Below, in pieces: positions 18,832 to 27,770 of a stretch of DNA of 64,000 nt. Each line of letters opens with the position of its first letter. Position 1 is the first letter of the stretch. Source of the DNA: Acidobacteriota bacterium (GTDB lineage Bacteria > Acidobacteriota > Terriglobia > Terriglobales > Acidobacteriaceae); the NCBI GenBank assembly GCA_018268895.1, contig JAFDVP010000001.1:558001-622000 (forward strand). The letters run 5' to 3'. The notes beneath the pieces were generated by a model. It had not been told where the DNA came from, made no database searches, and was given only the letters and a program-made list of their open reading frames with translations. Both the position numbers and the translations under genes were made by a program.

Positions 18832-20442
18832 ATGATCAGGCCGTGGAAGTTTGAGCCATTACTGTTTGTAGCTGGCGTTGCAGTGAGCCGTTTTGCACTT
18901 CGCAGCCACTGGCTGTATGACCTCGACTCCATCAATTTTGCCTTGGGAATCGAGCATTTTTCCCCTCAAACACACCAACCTCATCCTCCCGGGTACTTTC
19001 TATACATCTGTCTCGCTCGTTTAATAAACCTCTTCGTTCACGACGCCAATCTTGCGCTCGTTCTCGTGAGTATTGCCGCGAGTTGTGCCGCGATAGCAGT
19101 GATTTACCGGTTCGCTTCTAATTGGTTTGGCTTAATGGAGGCACGTTTCGCAAGCCTGGTGTTTTTCTTCTCACCATTGGGGTGGTTCCACGGGATTGTA
19201 GCGCTAACTTACGGCGTCGAAGCCTTTTTTTCAGTATCTGTTGCTTACCTCTGCTGGCGAATCAATCGCGAAAACATGACGGCGATCGTGCCTGCCGCAA
19301 TCACACTCGGTATCTCGGCAGGCGCTCGCCCATCGTCTTTGATGTTTCTCGGTCCGCTTTACCTTTACTCACTTCGAAAGTTTCCTTTCAGGCAAAAGCT
19401 AATCGCCGCGGCGATACTCGTCGCCGCATTGCTCGCTTGGTTTATTCCGATGATCATCCTGAGCGGTGGCTTCCACGCTTACTTCGAGGCCCTGCTCACA
19501 CTTTGGAAGACTGTTCCCTCTAAGGGCACGGTCTTCAACTCTTCACCGGCAAATACGATCGCGCGCGCATGCGTTGTCCTTTTCATCGGCATTCTGATAT
19601 GCGGCACCCCGTCACTTATCCTTGTGAGGACACTTCAGCAAAAGTCCACCGCCGGCAAGGGGAAGACTCACTTCACCTTGGTCTGGATTGCTCCTGCCCT
19701 CTGTTTCTATACATTCGTCTTTCTCAAATTTGTTAACAGCGGATACCTGTTGTTGTTGCTGCCTCCTGCAAGCATCTGGCTTGGCCGCTGGATTGCCGAT
19801 TGGTATCGAGATAGCATATTGTCGGTTCTGGCCAGACGAACACTGGTAGCGGTCTGCGCCACTCTCAACACTCTTATTTTTCTTGCCTCGCCGCTTTATT
19901 GTTCCTATCGCTCGGTCCGGCAGTTTGAAGCGCAGCTACAAGAAGCTACGGCGGCGCTTCCTCTTATCGCTTCTCCCGACGATACCCTCGTCGTCGGGTT
20001 TGACTCGCACTTCCTGGGATATCGTCATGCCGGTTACTATCTGCCGGACTACCAAACGATCGAGTATCCGGAGGTCCATTTTCCCGAAGGGTCGAGAATC
20101 TTCTCCCTGGAAAATCGGGAGACACACCTGTTGAGTGAGCTCCCGCAGAAGCGCTACCGGCGATTCGTCTTCTTCCCTCTGCCGTCCGGCGATGGAGATT
20201 ACGTGGCCTACTTGAACAAAGTGAAGCAGATACTTCCGGAGCAGAGTCTCGAAGTAAGGCGTAAAGGTCGCTATAACTTCGTTAGTGGCCCAATCACGCT
20301 GTTGCCTCTCCTGTTCCCCGCAACAACGCAAGCCTCAAAACCAACCGTGTATCCTCCCCTTCACTCAGAGCCTGGGAGTGTGTATACAAACGTGAACACT
20401 CCTCCAATAAGCCATTCCCATACCGGCACCGTAAGTCGCTGA
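18832..20442 (+). CDS. GT-C family membrane glycosyltransferase (PMT-like)
   Basis: A 536-aa protein with about ten transmembrane segments. The first periplasmic loop carries SHWLYDLDSINFALG, an acidic D-x-D type motif, followed by HPPGYF, the pattern of protein O-mannosyl/ArnT-like transferases. The soluble C-terminal part (from about residue 370) includes HAGYYLPDYQTIEYPEV. Such enzymes transfer a sugar from a polyprenyl-phosphate carrier to protein or lipid. With a GT2 polyprenyl-phosphate sugar synthase candidate at 35184 in the same locus, pilin glycosylation is a reasonable guess. It is divergent from the regulator gene across about 285 nt. Confidence 0.7.
   Translation: MIRPWKFEPLLFVAGVAVSRFALRSHWLYDLDSINFALGIEHFSPQTHQPHPPGYFLYICLARLINLFVHDANLALVLVSIAASCAAIAVIYRFASNWFGLMEARFASLVFFFSPLGWFHGIVALTYGVEAFFSVSVAYLCWRINRENMTAIVPAAITLGISAGARPSSLMFLGPLYLYSLRKFPFRQKLIAAAILVAALLAWFIPMIILSGGFHAYFEALLTLWKTVPSKGTVFNSSPANTIARACVVLFIGILICGTPSLILVRTLQQKSTAGKGKTHFTLVWIAPALCFYTFVFLKFVNSGYLLLLLPPASIWLGRWIADWYRDSILSVLARRTLVAVCATLNTLIFLASPLYCSYRSVRQFEAQLQEATAALPLIASPDDTLVVGFDSHFLGYRHAGYYLPDYQTIEYPEVHFPEGSRIFSLENRETHLLSELPQKRYRRFVFFPLPSGDGDYVAYLNKVKQILPEQSLEVRRKGRYNFVSGPITLLPLLFPATTQASKPTVYPPLHSEPGSVYTNVNTPPISHSHTGTVSR
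20381..20388 (+). promoter_or_regulatory. Candidate activator site (TGTATACA palindrome) upstream of prepilin peptidase
   Basis: A perfect 8-bp palindrome TGTATACA in the 3' end of the GT-C gene, about 85 nt upstream of the sigma-54-like promoter at 20471. The flanks (TTTGTATACACA read on the minus strand) match the copy before flp at 34698. Enhancer-binding proteins usually bind 80-150 bp upstream. Confidence 0.4.
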
Positions 20443-20470
20443 TTTCAAATCGTCGTGAACATTCGGGATT

Positions 20471-20486
20471 TGGACAGCAAATTGCA
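20471..20486 (+). promoter_or_regulatory. Candidate sigma-54 promoter of the tad operon
   Basis: TGGACA-GCAAA-TTGCA: the invariant GG and GC are 10 nt apart and the -12 half is perfect; the -24 half deviates at the last three positions (TGGCAC expected). It lies 54 nt before the prepilin peptidase ATG with no gene between. Confidence 0.5.
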
Positions 20487-20539
20487 CCATTCAGCGTGGA
20501 AATAGAGCTGCCTAAATCATTCGTTGTGGGGAAAGCTGT

Positions 20540-21055
20540 ATGCACTCCGTCGCCTGGTGGTCAACGCTCATTGTTCTAGCGGTCGTAACGTGGACCGACC
20601 TGCGTACCCGGCGTGTTCCAAATGTTGTTGTACTCCCATATCTGGTTGCTGGCTTTGCTGCTTCGATCTGGCTTCATGGCATGCACGGTCTCATGACAAG
20701 CCTCGCCGGGCTGGCGGTCGGAGCAGCTTTCTTCGGGTTTCTTGCCTTGATGGGTGGCATGGGGATGGGCGACGTCAAGCTCTGCGCAGCTATTGGTGTC
20801 TGGATTGGCCCTTCGCAGATGCTTCTTGCCCTTGTGCTAACAGGAATTGCCGGTGCCGTCATCGCGGTCTGCTGGGCCATCAAGGGAGGGTTTGTCGGCG
20901 AAATGTTCAGTGGTACGGGAGACCTTCTATTCGGGTGGAAGGGGCGAGGATTTCGCCCGCATCCCGAGTTTGTCCTGGAGAACCCGCGATCGCGCAAGAT
21001 GCCTTACGTGCCCGCGATTGCTATCGGGACGTTGATTTCATTCTTTTCAACCTAG
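20540..21055 (+). CDS. cpaA: Prepilin peptidase, A24 family (CpaA/TadV)
   Basis: A 171-aa aspartic membrane protease that cleaves and matures Flp prepilins. The two catalytic aspartates are in TDLRTRRVPN (helix 1) and GMGDVKL. There are about five transmembrane segments and no N-methyltransferase domain, as for the short TadV/CpaA type. First gene of the tad operon; the next gene starts 17 nt later. Its substrates should be Flp at 34868 and the TadE/G pseudopilins at 26299-29324. Confidence 0.9.
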   Translation: MHSVAWWSTLIVLAVVTWTDLRTRRVPNVVVLPYLVAGFAASIWLHGMHGLMTSLAGLAVGAAFFGFLALMGGMGMGDVKLCAAIGVWIGPSQMLLALVLTGIAGAVIAVCWAIKGGFVGEMFSGTGDLLFGWKGRGFRPHPEFVLENPRSRKMPYVPAIAIGTLISFFST

Positions 21056-21071
21056 AGATATCGCAGGGGCC

Positions 21072-22322
21072 ATGTCAACTTCACTTCAACCCGAAACAGT
21101 AGTAGCGGCAGGGAGCCAGAAAGTTGTGATGTCAACATCTACCAAGGACCCGGATGCTCTGGGAAGCAACATTATCTCGATCGCATTGATCGCGCCCAGG
21201 GAGTCGCACCGCCACCGGATATCGTCCGCCTTGGCCGGACTGCACGGCAGCACGACGCGTGAATTCGATCTTTATCCTGGCATCGACGATCTCTCAAGAT
21301 TGATCGAATTGAGCTACGACGTCATCATCATCGAGCTCGATAGCGACCCCGAGCATGCTCTCGACTTGGTCGAAAACATCTGCCGCGATAGCGATGCGAC
21401 TGTCATGGTCTACTCCGAACATGTTTATCCGGAGATGCTGGTTCGCTGTATGCGCGCCGGTGCACGCGAGTTTCTCACCTCTCCTTTAACTCCGAATACT
21501 ATCGCTGAAGCGCTCATACGCGCTGCGGTTCGCCGACCCACTACCCGTCCCCCCAAAAAAGTTGACGGCAAAATGTTTGTCTTCGTCGGGGCAAAGGGTG
21601 GCTCTGGTGTCACCACCGTCGCCAGTAACTTTGCTGTTGCGCTTGCTCAGGAGAACACCGGAAGTACATTGCTGATCGATCTCAATCTGCCGCTCGGTGA
21701 TGCAGCGATCGAGCTCGGTATCCATGCAGAATACTCTGTGGCCAACGCGCTGGAGAACGCCAGTCGCCTGGATTTCAACTATCTCTCTCGGTTACTTGCC
21801 AAGCATCCATGTGGTCTCTCAGTCCTGGCGGGCCCGGATCAATACACCGATGTTGAAGTTACCGGGGAAGCCGTCGACAAGCTGCTCTCTGTCGCCAAGC
21901 AAAACTATAGCTATGTTGTTGTCGATGCAGGGTCGCGGTTCGGAGGAACTGACAAGGTTTTGTTTCAGCAGGGAACTGCTGTCTATCTGATTACGCAGGT
22001 AGGCGTCTCTGAGCTTCGCAACTCCAACCGGCTGATCTCTGAGCTGCTCAGGGACAGCGGTGCCAGCATCGAGGTCGTACTTAATCGTTATGCACCGCGC
22101 ATGGCGCTCATTGACGAGGACAGCATCAACAAGGCATTGACGATGCGAGCCAATTGGAAGATACCCAGCGATTACAACGCTGTTCGCAACGCAAGAAACA
22201 CCGCAACTCCAGTGGTGTCGAAGGATTCCGCAGTAACACGCGTCATTCAGCAGATGGCGAAGGCCGCTACCGGCGCAACACCTGAGCCGGAACGGAAGAA
22301 GAGGTTCGGACTGTTCGGATAA
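21072..22322 (+). CDS. cpaE: CpaE/TadZ pilus-localisation ATPase
   Basis: A 416-aa protein with an atypical receiver-like domain (about 30-145) and a MinD/ParA-type P-loop domain (about 160-390). The deviant Walker motif is FVGAKGGSGVTTVASNF; a second acidic motif is LLIDLNLPLGDA. The receiver has IIIELDSD but lacks the conserved Lys (LTSP), typical of TadZ, which positions the Tad machine at the cell pole or envelope. ATG at 21072 lies 16 nt after the peptidase stop; the next gene follows after 30 nt. Confidence 0.88.
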   Translation: MSTSLQPETVVAAGSQKVVMSTSTKDPDALGSNIISIALIAPRESHRHRISSALAGLHGSTTREFDLYPGIDDLSRLIELSYDVIIIELDSDPEHALDLVENICRDSDATVMVYSEHVYPEMLVRCMRAGAREFLTSPLTPNTIAEALIRAAVRRPTTRPPKKVDGKMFVFVGAKGGSGVTTVASNFAVALAQENTGSTLLIDLNLPLGDAAIELGIHAEYSVANALENASRLDFNYLSRLLAKHPCGLSVLAGPDQYTDVEVTGEAVDKLLSVAKQNYSYVVVDAGSRFGGTDKVLFQQGTAVYLITQVGVSELRNSNRLISELLRDSGASIEVVLNRYAPRMALIDEDSINKALTMRANWKIPSDYNAVRNARNTATPVVSKDSAVTRVIQQMAKAATGATPEPERKKRFGLFG

Positions 22323-22352
22323 GGATGCAGCCTTAGAGAAGGGTGTGATTTT

Positions 22353-23633
22353 GTGGATCAACTGGATCTGGATAAATTCAAATCGGACATACATCGAACG
22401 CTGATCTCGAAGCTGGATCTCGAGAAGCTCTCGCGGATCAACACGTCCCAGGCCCGATCCGGTGTCGCCAGTATGGTCAATGAGATCATCCAGGCTTCAA
22501 GGGTTCCTCTGAGTCTCGCCGATCAATCGAGGATTGAGAATGATCTCCTCGATGAGGTCTTTGGCTTTGGCCCGCTGGAGCCGCTGCTGGCGGACAAAAG
22601 CATCTCTGACATTCTCGTCAACGGCAGGAATAGCGTCTTTATCGAGCGTCGCGGTGTCCTCAAGAAGGTAGACACGGCATTTCGTGACGACCGCCATCTG
22701 ATGCAGATTATTGACCGCATCGTCTCTCGCGTTGGTCGTCGTGTCGATGAATCGTCGCCGATGGTTGATGCTCGTCTGCCCGATGGCTCGCGCGTTAACG
22801 CCATCATCCCTCCACTTGCGCTTGACGGTCCGGCTTTATCCATCCGCCGTTTCGGAACCGGCCCTTTAGGCTCCAACCAACTGGTTGAGCTCAAGAGTAT
22901 CTCCCCGGAGATGATGGAGATGCTTGCTGCCGCTGTGCGAGCACGCATCAGCATTCTCATCTCAGGGGGAACAGGTGCCGGCAAGACCACCTTCCTGAAT
23001 ATCCTGTCGCAGTATGTCCCGAGGAACGAACGGATCGTTACGATCGAAGACGCTGCCGAACTGCAGCTTGCTCTCGAAAATCTCGTACGTCTGGAAACAC
23101 GGCCGCCTAACGTCGAAGGGCAGGGAGCGATACGCCAGCGCCAACTGCTCATTAACAGCCTGCGCATGCGGCCGGACCGCATCATCATCGGTGAGGTGCG
23201 CGGCGAGGAAGCCTTCGACATGCTTCAGGCGATGAACACCGGCCACGAGGGATCCATGACCACAATTCACGCGAATACTCCGCGTGACGCTCTCACTCGC
23301 CTTGAATCGATGGTTGCAATGAGTAACCTCAATCTGCCGGAGAAGAGCGTGCGACAGCAAATCGCTTCGGCCATCGCCATTGTTGTCCAGGTCTCGCGTC
23401 TGAGCGATGGCACACGCAAGGTTGTCAGTATCACTGAGATCACTGGAATGGAAGAAAACATCATCAGTATGCAGGACATCTTCACGTTCCAGCGAAAGGG
23501 TGTCGGACCTGATGGTAAAGTCGTCGGCGTCTTCCAGCCGACACGAATAAGACCAAAATTTCTCGAACGGCTGAAGGTTTCCGGAATTATGCTCTCGCCT
23601 GCTTTGTTTGAACAAACACTTGAGGTCAGCTAG
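22353..23633 (+). CDS. cpaF: CpaF/TadA secretion ATPase
   Basis: A 426-aa type II/IV secretion hexameric ATPase that powers pilus extension and retraction. Walker A is [14 protein letters not shown], the Asp box is around [11 protein letters not shown], Walker B is [25 protein letters not shown], and the His box is [12 protein letters not shown]. Starts with GTG at 22353. Full length for the family. It sits between CpaE and TadB, as in other tad operons. Confidence 0.93.
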   Translation: MDQLDLDKFKSDIHRTLISKLDLEKLSRINTSQARSGVASMVNEIIQASRVPLSLADQSRIENDLLDEVFGFGPLEPLLADKSISDILVNGRNSVFIERRGVLKKVDTAFRDDRHLMQIIDRIVSRVGRRVDESSPMVDARLPDGSRVNAIIPPLALDGPALSIRRFGTGPLGSNQLVELKSISPEMMEMLAAAVRARISILISGGTGAGKTTFLNILSQYVPRNERIVTIEDAAELQLALENLVRLETRPPNVEGQGAIRQRQLLINSLRMRPDRIIIGEVRGEEAFDMLQAMNTGHEGSMTTIHANTPRDALTRLESMVAMSNLNLPEKSVRQQIASAIAIVVQVSRLSDGTRKVVSITEITGMEENIISMQDIFTFQRKGVGPDGKVVGVFQPTRIRPKFLERLKVSGIMLSPALFEQTLEVS

Positions 23634-23651
23634 GAAAGGAGGTATGCGAAC

Positions 23652-24623
23652 ATGCTCATCATCATTGCGCTAGTGTTCTTGAGTGTCTTTGCTGTGTTCA
23701 CCCTTCTCATGCTGGCTGGTGATTCCGGAGCCTCCAGGCAGGCCGAACAGGCGATGGCGAATCTTGATGCAGCGTTAGTCAGTCGAAGGAGTGGCACCCA
23801 CGACGCGATTGTCGATATCCGTAAGACTGAGCTGCTTAGCGCTCTGCCTTGGCTCAATCGCTGGCTGACCCGCGGGAAGCTGGCTCCGCGCCTTCACACG
23901 CTGATTTATCAGTCTGGACTGAGATGGACTGCCGGAGCATTGGCATTGATGTCGCTCGCCTGCTTCGCCTTTCCCGCTTATCTGATTTATCTGCGGACAA
24001 GGGTGTTTCCGCTCGCATTGCTGATCGGCGTGCTCACTGCCATGGGTCCGCTGGCCTTCGTGCTGCACAAGCGCCGTTCACGTTTTTCCCAGATTGAGCG
24101 CGAGCTGCCGGAATCTCTTGACTTGATGGTGAGCGCTCTTCGTGCGGGGCACAGTCTCGTGACAGCTATCAGACTGGTCGCTTACGAATCTCCCGAACCC
24201 ATCGCAGGTGAGTTTCGCATCTGCTTCGATGAACAAAATTATGGACTCGAGCTTAGAACTGCGCTCGACAATCTCGTCGATCGAGTGCCACTTCAGGACC
24301 TGAAGATTGTTTCTACGGCAATCCTGATCCAAAAAGAGAGTGGAGGCAATCTTGCCGAAGTGCTCGACAAAGCTTCCTATCTTATTCGCGAACGGTTCCG
24401 ATTGAGGCAGCAGGTGCGCGTGCACACCGCGCAGGGCCGGCTTACGGGATGGATACTTTCTTTCCTTCCTCCGTTGCTTGGTCTTGCTCTGTACCTTATT
24501 AGCCCGGCCACAATGAGTCTGCTCTGGACCCGGGATATCGGTCAAAAACTGCTTCTAGCTTCTGCAATTATGACTATCGTCGGCGCTTTCATCATTCGGA
24601 AGATCGTCAACATGGATGTTTAA
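23652..24623 (+). CDS. tadB: TadB inner-membrane platform protein (T2SS-F family)
   Basis: A 323-aa protein with an N-terminal helix, two central helices (about 95-140), a cytoplasmic T2SSF domain (about 150-280) with ERELPESLDLMVSALRAGHSL and IQKESGGNLAEVLDKASYLIRER, and C-terminal helices. TadB and TadC form the inner-membrane base that couples CpaF to pilin insertion. ATG at 23652 follows GGAAAGGAGGT in the upstream gap, a strong ribosome binding site. Confidence 0.9.
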   Translation: MLIIIALVFLSVFAVFTLLMLAGDSGASRQAEQAMANLDAALVSRRSGTHDAIVDIRKTELLSALPWLNRWLTRGKLAPRLHTLIYQSGLRWTAGALALMSLACFAFPAYLIYLRTRVFPLALLIGVLTAMGPLAFVLHKRRSRFSQIERELPESLDLMVSALRAGHSLVTAIRLVAYESPEPIAGEFRICFDEQNYGLELRTALDNLVDRVPLQDLKIVSTAILIQKESGGNLAEVLDKASYLIRERFRLRQQVRVHTAQGRLTGWILSFLPPLLGLALYLISPATMSLLWTRDIGQKLLLASAIMTIVGAFIIRKIVNMDV

Positions 24624-24632
24624 AGGTGAACT

Positions 24633-25538
24633 ATGGGTTTTGCACTCATTACATTTGGCGTTGTCTTCCTCCTGATCGCTAGCGGCGGCCTCCTGTTGTT
24701 CTACCGGGAAGCCATGCTCCAGCGTCTCTCCGAGGTCACCTCGCGAGGAAAGGAGACACGCGATCTGCGAACGACGCTACGAATGACGGGTTCCTCGCTC
24801 GGCGGCATCGTTGGCCACCTGGAACGCGTTCTGCCCAAAAGCCAGTCTGAAGTCTCCATCATACAGAAGCGGCTCATTCGCGCAGGCTATCGCAACGACT
24901 CCGCAATTGATCTCTTTTATGGAGCCAAGGTTCTTACGCCTCTTGCGCTCACCTTTCTGGTCTTCTCCACTGGAATTGCACACGACAGCCCGTTCTTTAT
25001 GGGAGTAGTGGCTCTGGGGCTAGGCTTCCTTATCCCCGACTTCTGGCTGGGCCATCGCATCTCCACCCGGCAAGGCAGGATTCGTCGCGGTCTCCCTGAC
25101 GTCCTCGATCTGCTCGTTATCTGCATCGAAGCTGGCCTCAGCCTTGATCAGGCAACCTCTCGCACCGCAGAAGAACTTCGTTTCGCGCACCCGGAACTCG
25201 CCGACGAGCTTGGCATCGTCGTCCTTGAGCAGCATGCTGGCCGTGCCCGTACCGACGCCTGGAAGCAGTTCGCCGAACGTACCGATGTCGACAGCGTTCG
25301 CAACCTCGTTTCCGTGCTGGTGCAATCCGAGCAGCTCGGTACAAGTGTCGCCAAGACGCTGCGCGTTCATTCGGATACGCTTCGTGTACAGCGCAGGCAA
25401 AGAGTGGAAGAGGCCGCTGCGAAGACCACGGTCAAACTGGTCTTTCCGCTCGTCCTGTGTATCTTTCCTTCACTGTTTCTCGTAACCCTGGGTCCGGCGC
25501 TCATCATCATGTCGGAGTCGTTCAAAAAGTACCTCTAA
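24633..25538 (+). CDS. tadC: TadC inner-membrane platform protein (T2SS-F family)
   Basis: A 301-aa partner of TadB with the same layout: one N-terminal helix, two helices at about 90-135, a T2SSF domain (about 150-270) with LPDVLDLLVICIEAGLSLDQA and VQSEQLGTSVAKTLRVHSD, and a terminal helix pair. It starts 9 nt after tadB. The adjacent paralogues are typical of Tad systems. Confidence 0.9.
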   Translation: MGFALITFGVVFLLIASGGLLLFYREAMLQRLSEVTSRGKETRDLRTTLRMTGSSLGGIVGHLERVLPKSQSEVSIIQKRLIRAGYRNDSAIDLFYGAKVLTPLALTFLVFSTGIAHDSPFFMGVVALGLGFLIPDFWLGHRISTRQGRIRRGLPDVLDLLVICIEAGLSLDQATSRTAEELRFAHPELADELGIVVLEQHAGRARTDAWKQFAERTDVDSVRNLVSVLVQSEQLGTSVAKTLRVHSDTLRVQRRQRVEEAAAKTTVKLVFPLVLCIFPSLFLVTLGPALIIMSESFKKYL

Positions 25539-25556
25539 CTCAAAAGGAGATTCATC

Positions 25557-25652
25557 GTGGATAGCGTAACAATGATTCGGGTCGTTGCTGGTGTGCTCTT
25601 CGTTATTGTCCTGTTCTTTCTTATCTACCGTCGCCGCACCAGGGTTCGCTAG
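25557..25652 (+). CDS. 31-aa single-pass membrane microprotein
   Basis: GTG at 25557, preceded by AAAGGAGA at 25542-25549, a near-perfect Shine-Dalgarno. It starts 18 nt after the tadC stop in the operon direction. The 31-aa product has a short N-terminus (MDSVTMIRV), one hydrophobic helix (VAGVLFVIVLFFLIY) and a basic C-terminal tail (RRRTRVR), which predicts one transmembrane helix with the tail in the cytoplasm. Such a protein could be a small accessory of the Tad platform. Function is unknown; reality is supported by position, ribosome binding site and composition. Confidence 0.6.
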   Translation: MDSVTMIRVVAGVLFVIVLFFLIYRRRTRVR

Positions 25653-25843
25653 GTTTCGGCATCATCTCCGATGAGTGCCGGACAGGCGGCGGACCGTCTG
25701 TTCGGACACCTCGTCATCTCGCGACGGACAGCGCTCGTCCGTTGCCCAACAGGCCACCGCAGCGGGCCACACGTTTTGCGAAGATGTTCGATTCGTTCAG
25801 CAAAAAGGCCAGGCAGATTAGCATGCCACGGCCGGAGGGCTAA

Positions 25844-26296
25844 GTGACACAGATGAAAACTTATTGCGTCTACAATCTAACGCGCGAATGCTTTCTCAGC
25901 CTCAATGTAAAGGCTGCGGACACAATCTTTTCGCGCCTCAAAGGGCTGATTGGGAAATTCAGGCTCAGGTCAGACGAAGGCCTCTGGGTTGTCCCATCTC
26001 AGGGAGTTCACACATTCGGATTGCTTTTCCCTTTGGATTTGATCTATCTCGATGAAAACCACCACGTCATCCATCTCGTCGAATACCTTCCTTCCTTTCG
26101 CATAGGTCCGTTCAAGGCCCATGCGGAAAGCGTCCTCGAATTGCCGACGCACACCATCTACTCCTCGCACACGCAGGCTGGCGACCAGCTCGTCATCTGC
26201 CGGCCTGAGGAGATGGAGCAGCGGCTTAAGGTGAGTTCGATGTATGAGATGAGCGGATCGAGTGAACGCAATTCTTCTGGAGGAGGCAGAGGATAA
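25844..26296 (+). CDS. DUF192-family protein (first copy in the tad locus)
   Basis: A 150-aa protein with the DUF192 core: RLKGLIGKFRLRSDEGLWVVPSQGVHTFGLLFPLDLIYLDE, then VVEYLPSFRIGP-like strands and a VLELPTHTI segment. There is no signal peptide or lipobox, unlike many DUF192 proteins. GTG at 25844 has GGAGG just upstream; ATG at 25853 is an alternative. The stop lies 2 nt before the PilZ-TadE fusion gene, so they are co-translated. A second DUF192 gene lies at 34213. DUF192 function is not established. Confidence 0.8.
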   Translation: MTQMKTYCVYNLTRECFLSLNVKAADTIFSRLKGLIGKFRLRSDEGLWVVPSQGVHTFGLLFPLDLIYLDENHHVIHLVEYLPSFRIGPFKAHAESVLELPTHTIYSSHTQAGDQLVICRPEEMEQRLKVSSMYEMSGSSERNSSGGGRG

Positions 26297-26298
26297 AG

Positions 26299-27279
26299 AT
26301 GTCAGCGTGGCTGGACAAATTGGTGTCAAGTGAACGGCGCAAAGCCGAGCGAAGCATACCCTACGAGCTCGTCGTTCACTATTGGAATGGTGATGTGCCT
26401 ACAGGGCACAGCGCCCGCGATATCAGTTCGGCAGGAATCTTCCTTCTAACCGAAGACCGCTGGTATCCCGGCACTCTTGTCATGCTCTCGCTTCAGCGTG
26501 CCGGGGCATCGATGAATGATCCCGATCGAGCCATCATGGTCAAAGGTCAGGTCATCCGTTCAGATAAAGATGGTGTTGCTCTGGCGTTGCTCGCCACCAC
26601 ATCTGCTCCCATGGAGGTCCGCGACACCTTCTCGTCCGGTGTAGACGAAAAAACGATTTATCGCTTCATGAAGAAACTTAGCGCCGACGCCTATCAGGCG
26701 CAATTCGATTCGGGCGGCTCCATCTTCTCGGCAGCCCGCGATACGTTTCTGTCTCAGGCTGACAGAAAAGCCATCATGCGCTACTTCAAAAAACTCCGCT
26801 CCAATGGTGGCCAGGCACTTATGGAGTATGTTTTGATGCTACCGCTTCTGTTCATCCTCATCGTTAATCTGATCAACTTCGCCGGCTTCTTCTTCGCCTG
26901 GATTACTGTTTCCAATGCTGCACGCGCCGGCGCAGACTATATGGCGCTTGGCGGTGCATCCGCTGGTGCTCCCGGTACAGCGACCGCAACTCAAATCCAG
27001 AACGCCGTCACTGCCGATCTCGCCTCATTGCCCAACAACCCCAGCGCCGTCATCAATCTCTGCATAAACAACAGTGGTACCGTAACCGCAAAGCTGGGAA
27101 CCTGCACCTCGGTCCCGTCTGACCCTGAGCCGTCGTCCTACAACCTCGTCAGCGTCGACGTCACCTACACCTACAAGCCGTTCATTCCTGCATCGTTCAA
27201 ATTTGCCAAGCTCAATCTCTACGCCACCATGCCTCCAACCACGATCCATCGTCGAGCCGTCGTGAGGTCCATGTATTGA
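26299..27279 (+). CDS. PilZ-TadE fusion: c-di-GMP-binding domain joined to a pseudopilin
   Basis: A 326-aa protein. Residues about 10-105 are a PilZ domain with both parts of the c-di-GMP signature, RKAER (14-18) and DISSAG (41-46). Residues about 107-168 hold two similar segments (DTFSSGVDEKTIYRFMKKL and DTFLSQADRKAIMRYFKKL). From 170 a TadE pseudopilin begins: GG-QALMEY puts glutamate at +5 after a glycine, as in Flp prepilins, followed by one membrane helix (MLPLLFILIVNLINFAGFFF) and NAARAGADYMALGG, typical of TadE. The reading frame is continuous. If the prepilin peptidase cuts after Gly171, the whole PilZ part would act as a cytoplasmic leader. The next gene overlaps its stop. Confidence 0.8.
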   Translation: MSAWLDKLVSSERRKAERSIPYELVVHYWNGDVPTGHSARDISSAGIFLLTEDRWYPGTLVMLSLQRAGASMNDPDRAIMVKGQVIRSDKDGVALALLATTSAPMEVRDTFSSGVDEKTIYRFMKKLSADAYQAQFDSGGSIFSAARDTFLSQADRKAIMRYFKKLRSNGGQALMEYVLMLPLLFILIVNLINFAGFFFAWITVSNAARAGADYMALGGASAGAPGTATATQIQNAVTADLASLPNNPSAVINLCINNSGTVTAKLGTCTSVPSDPEPSSYNLVSVDVTYTYKPFIPASFKFAKLNLYATMPPTTIHRRAVVRSMY

Positions 27280-27758
27280 CAGCCCTCATTCCAACTCGCT
27301 CTTTTGGATCGCGGCTGCGCCTCCGCCGCGACGAAGGCAGTGCTCTCGTTGAATTCAGCCTCATCAGCTTTATGTTCATCATGGTCCTGTTCGGCGTGGT
27401 TGAGTTGTCGAGAATGGTTATCGTCTACACCACCATCGCCAACGCATCGCGCGCCGGGGCGCGTTACGCCATCGTCCACGGCTACTACAGGACAGGCGCC
27501 GGCTCCACCGGCCCCAGTGGCCCGGGCAGCACCACACAGGTCGAAACCGTCGTCAAAAACTTCGCCGGCGCCGGTCTCCTCGATACCACCAGACTTACCA
27601 TCACGGTCAGCTATCCCGGCTCCGGAACTCCACTTAACGGTCCGGGACAGCCGGTCACTGTAAAAGTTACCTATCCCTACGACGCCATCGTTCCGTTCTT
27701 CTCCGCTCTCTTCGGGCCCACCATGGGCAGCACCAGTGAAGGCGTCATTATGTTTTGA
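27276..27758 (+). CDS. TadE-like pseudopilin
   Basis: A 160-aa minor pseudopilin. A short basic leader (about 23 aa) ends in DEGS-ALVEF, a glycine followed by glutamate at +5, then a hydrophobic helix (LISFMFIMVLFGVVEL) and NASRAGARYA, the TadE signature. The rest is a Gly/Ser/Thr-rich periplasmic domain. Start TTG at 27276 overlaps the previous stop by 4 nt (TTGA), indicating translational coupling. Family members are needed for Flp fibre assembly. Confidence 0.78.
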   Translation: MTALIPTRSFGSRLRLRRDEGSALVEFSLISFMFIMVLFGVVELSRMVIVYTTIANASRAGARYAIVHGYYRTGAGSTGPSGPGSTTQVETVVKNFAGAGLLDTTRLTITVSYPGSGTPLNGPGQPVTVKVTYPYDAIVPFFSALFGPTMGSTSEGVIMF

Positions 27759-27770
27759 AGGAGTCTCTGT

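Noticed and set aside
25671..25847. 58-codon frame after the microprotein gene
   Set aside because: Basic composition (many Arg/His), weak ribosome binding site, overlaps the DUF192 start; no sign of selection by eye.
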